This document shows positions 63,446-64,000 of a DNA stretch of 64,000 nucleotides, piece by piece (positions within the stretch are counted from its first letter, which is position 1; every line of letters begins with the position of its first letter). The DNA comes from Oscillospiraceae bacterium (GTDB lineage Bacteria > Bacillota > Clostridia > Oscillospirales > Oscillospiraceae). Location of the stretch: positions 62,001-126,000 of the forward strand of contig JAFQZI010000069.1 in assembly GCA_017406005.1 (NCBI GenBank), in the 5' to 3' direction. A program made the translations under genes and the position numbers. The notes beneath the pieces were generated by a model, which was not told the origin of the DNA, made no database searches, and saw nothing but the letters and a program-made list of their open reading frames with translations.

Positions 63446-64000
63446 ATGAATGTCAAGCTGCTGATTCTGCCGGTGCTGATCCCCCTTCTGGGGGGCATCT
63501 GCACTGCGCTGCTCCCTTTCCGGTCCGGAAAAACGCGGGATCACTTTACCACCGGGGTTGTTTTGCTCAACTCCGCCGTCATTCTCGCTTTTCTGCTCTC
63601 CCGCCCTTCCGGCACGCTGACGCTGCTCCGCCTCACCGGGGCACTATCCCTCGCCCTCAGGCTCGATGGGCTGAGTGTCGTTTTTCTCGCGCTGATCGGC
63701 TTCCTCTGGCCGATTGCCATCTTCTATTCGTTTGAGTATATGGAACATGAGGAGAACCTGCCCCGCTTCTTCGGCTTTTACACCATGAGCTACGGGGTCA
63801 CGGCCGGTGTTGCCCTGAGCGCAAACCTCATCACGATGTACTTTTTCTATGAATTGCTGACTCTTGTGACGATCCCGCTCGTCGCCCATGACGGTGACCG
63901 GCGCTCCATGTCGGCTGCACGCAAATACATCATCTATTCCATCGGCGGCGCGGCGCTCTCCTTTGCCGGCATTCTCATGCTCTACAGCCGGACAGGATGT
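63446..64000 (+). CDS. third NuoL/M/N-like subunit, cut by the window end
   Basis: First 185 residues seen: MNVKLLILPVLIPLLGG, then SLRL-type helices, FSFEY-like SFEYMEHEENLPRFFGFYTMSYGVTAG, and ITMYFFYELLTLVTIPLVAHDGDRRSMSAARKYIIY (channel Glu). No strong ribosome site, so probably coupled to the gene before. Continues beyond 64000. Confidence 0.88.
   Translation, partial: MNVKLLILPVLIPLLGGICTALLPFRSGKTRDHFTTGVVLLNSAVILAFLLSRPSGTLTLLRLTGALSLALRLDGLSVVFLALIGFLWPIAIFYSFEYMEHEENLPRFFGFYTMSYGVTAGVALSANLITMYFFYELLTLVTIPLVAHDGDRRSMSAARKYIIYSIGGAALSFAGILMLYSRTGC

Overview
The window looks like a chromosome segment of a strictly anaerobic, low-to-mid GC Gram-positive of the Clostridia, probably an Oscillospirales/Ruminococcaceae-type gut bacterium. 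The evidence is sigma-A promoters with strong GGAGG ribosome sites, a CIRCE-controlled groES-groEL operon, corrinoid and nickel enzymology, a double-cubane 2-hydroxyacyl-CoA dehydratase-type system, plant-oligosaccharide hydrolases, secreted repeat proteins and short dispersed palindromic repeats of the kind common in gut Clostridia. Species assignment is inference.

Layout. 1-7954 (+): tight operon of an ApbE-like lipoprotein, RecG, a SLOG protein, a HAD phosphatase, a GT39-like membrane glycosyltransferase and a RACo-type corrinoid activator. 7963-11832: homocysteine methyltransferase (-), divergent from a DUF2284 / UROD-corrinoid fusion / Cys-rich operon (+). 11884-18004 (-): an eight-gene operon cooC / two dehydratase-type subunits / ASKHA activator / 59-aa membrane peptide / acetyl-CoA-synthase-like protein / His-rich protein / cooT. 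18122-23210: HAD phosphatase and a FUSC-HAD fusion (-), divergent from a GPH sugar transporter, an LRR protein and an unknown (+). 23267-30139: stand-alone A-PCP-C NRPS, Fic protein, Phd/Doc toxin-antitoxin and DUF4143 ATPase, separated by copies of a dispersed repeat. 30140-34426: a 1428-aa secreted repeat protein. 34545-37500: XRE repressor divergent from a primase-helicase with shared palindromic operators, probably a remnant mobile replication module. 37750-41868: divergent alpha-galactosidase and GH13 glucosidase. 42018-57664: housekeeping and surface genes (AAA-CYTH protein, GT2, ArsR/HMA metal pair, CstA, THUMP methyltransferase, lipid kinase, groESL, Nudix, YhaM, BIG2 surface protein). 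57819-64000 (+): an Mrp/Mbh-type cation antiporter module running off the window end.

The strongest candidate for an undescribed system is 6458-18004. RACo, the homocysteine methyltransferase, the fused UROD-corrinoid methyltransferase and DUF2284 form a corrinoid methyl-transfer set. It converges on an operon that pairs nickel-handling factors (CooC with its CxC motif, CooT, a His-rich peptide) and an acetyl-CoA-synthase-like protein lacking the A-cluster with an ATP-driven double-cubane reductase/dehydratase. The combined role is inferred, not shown.
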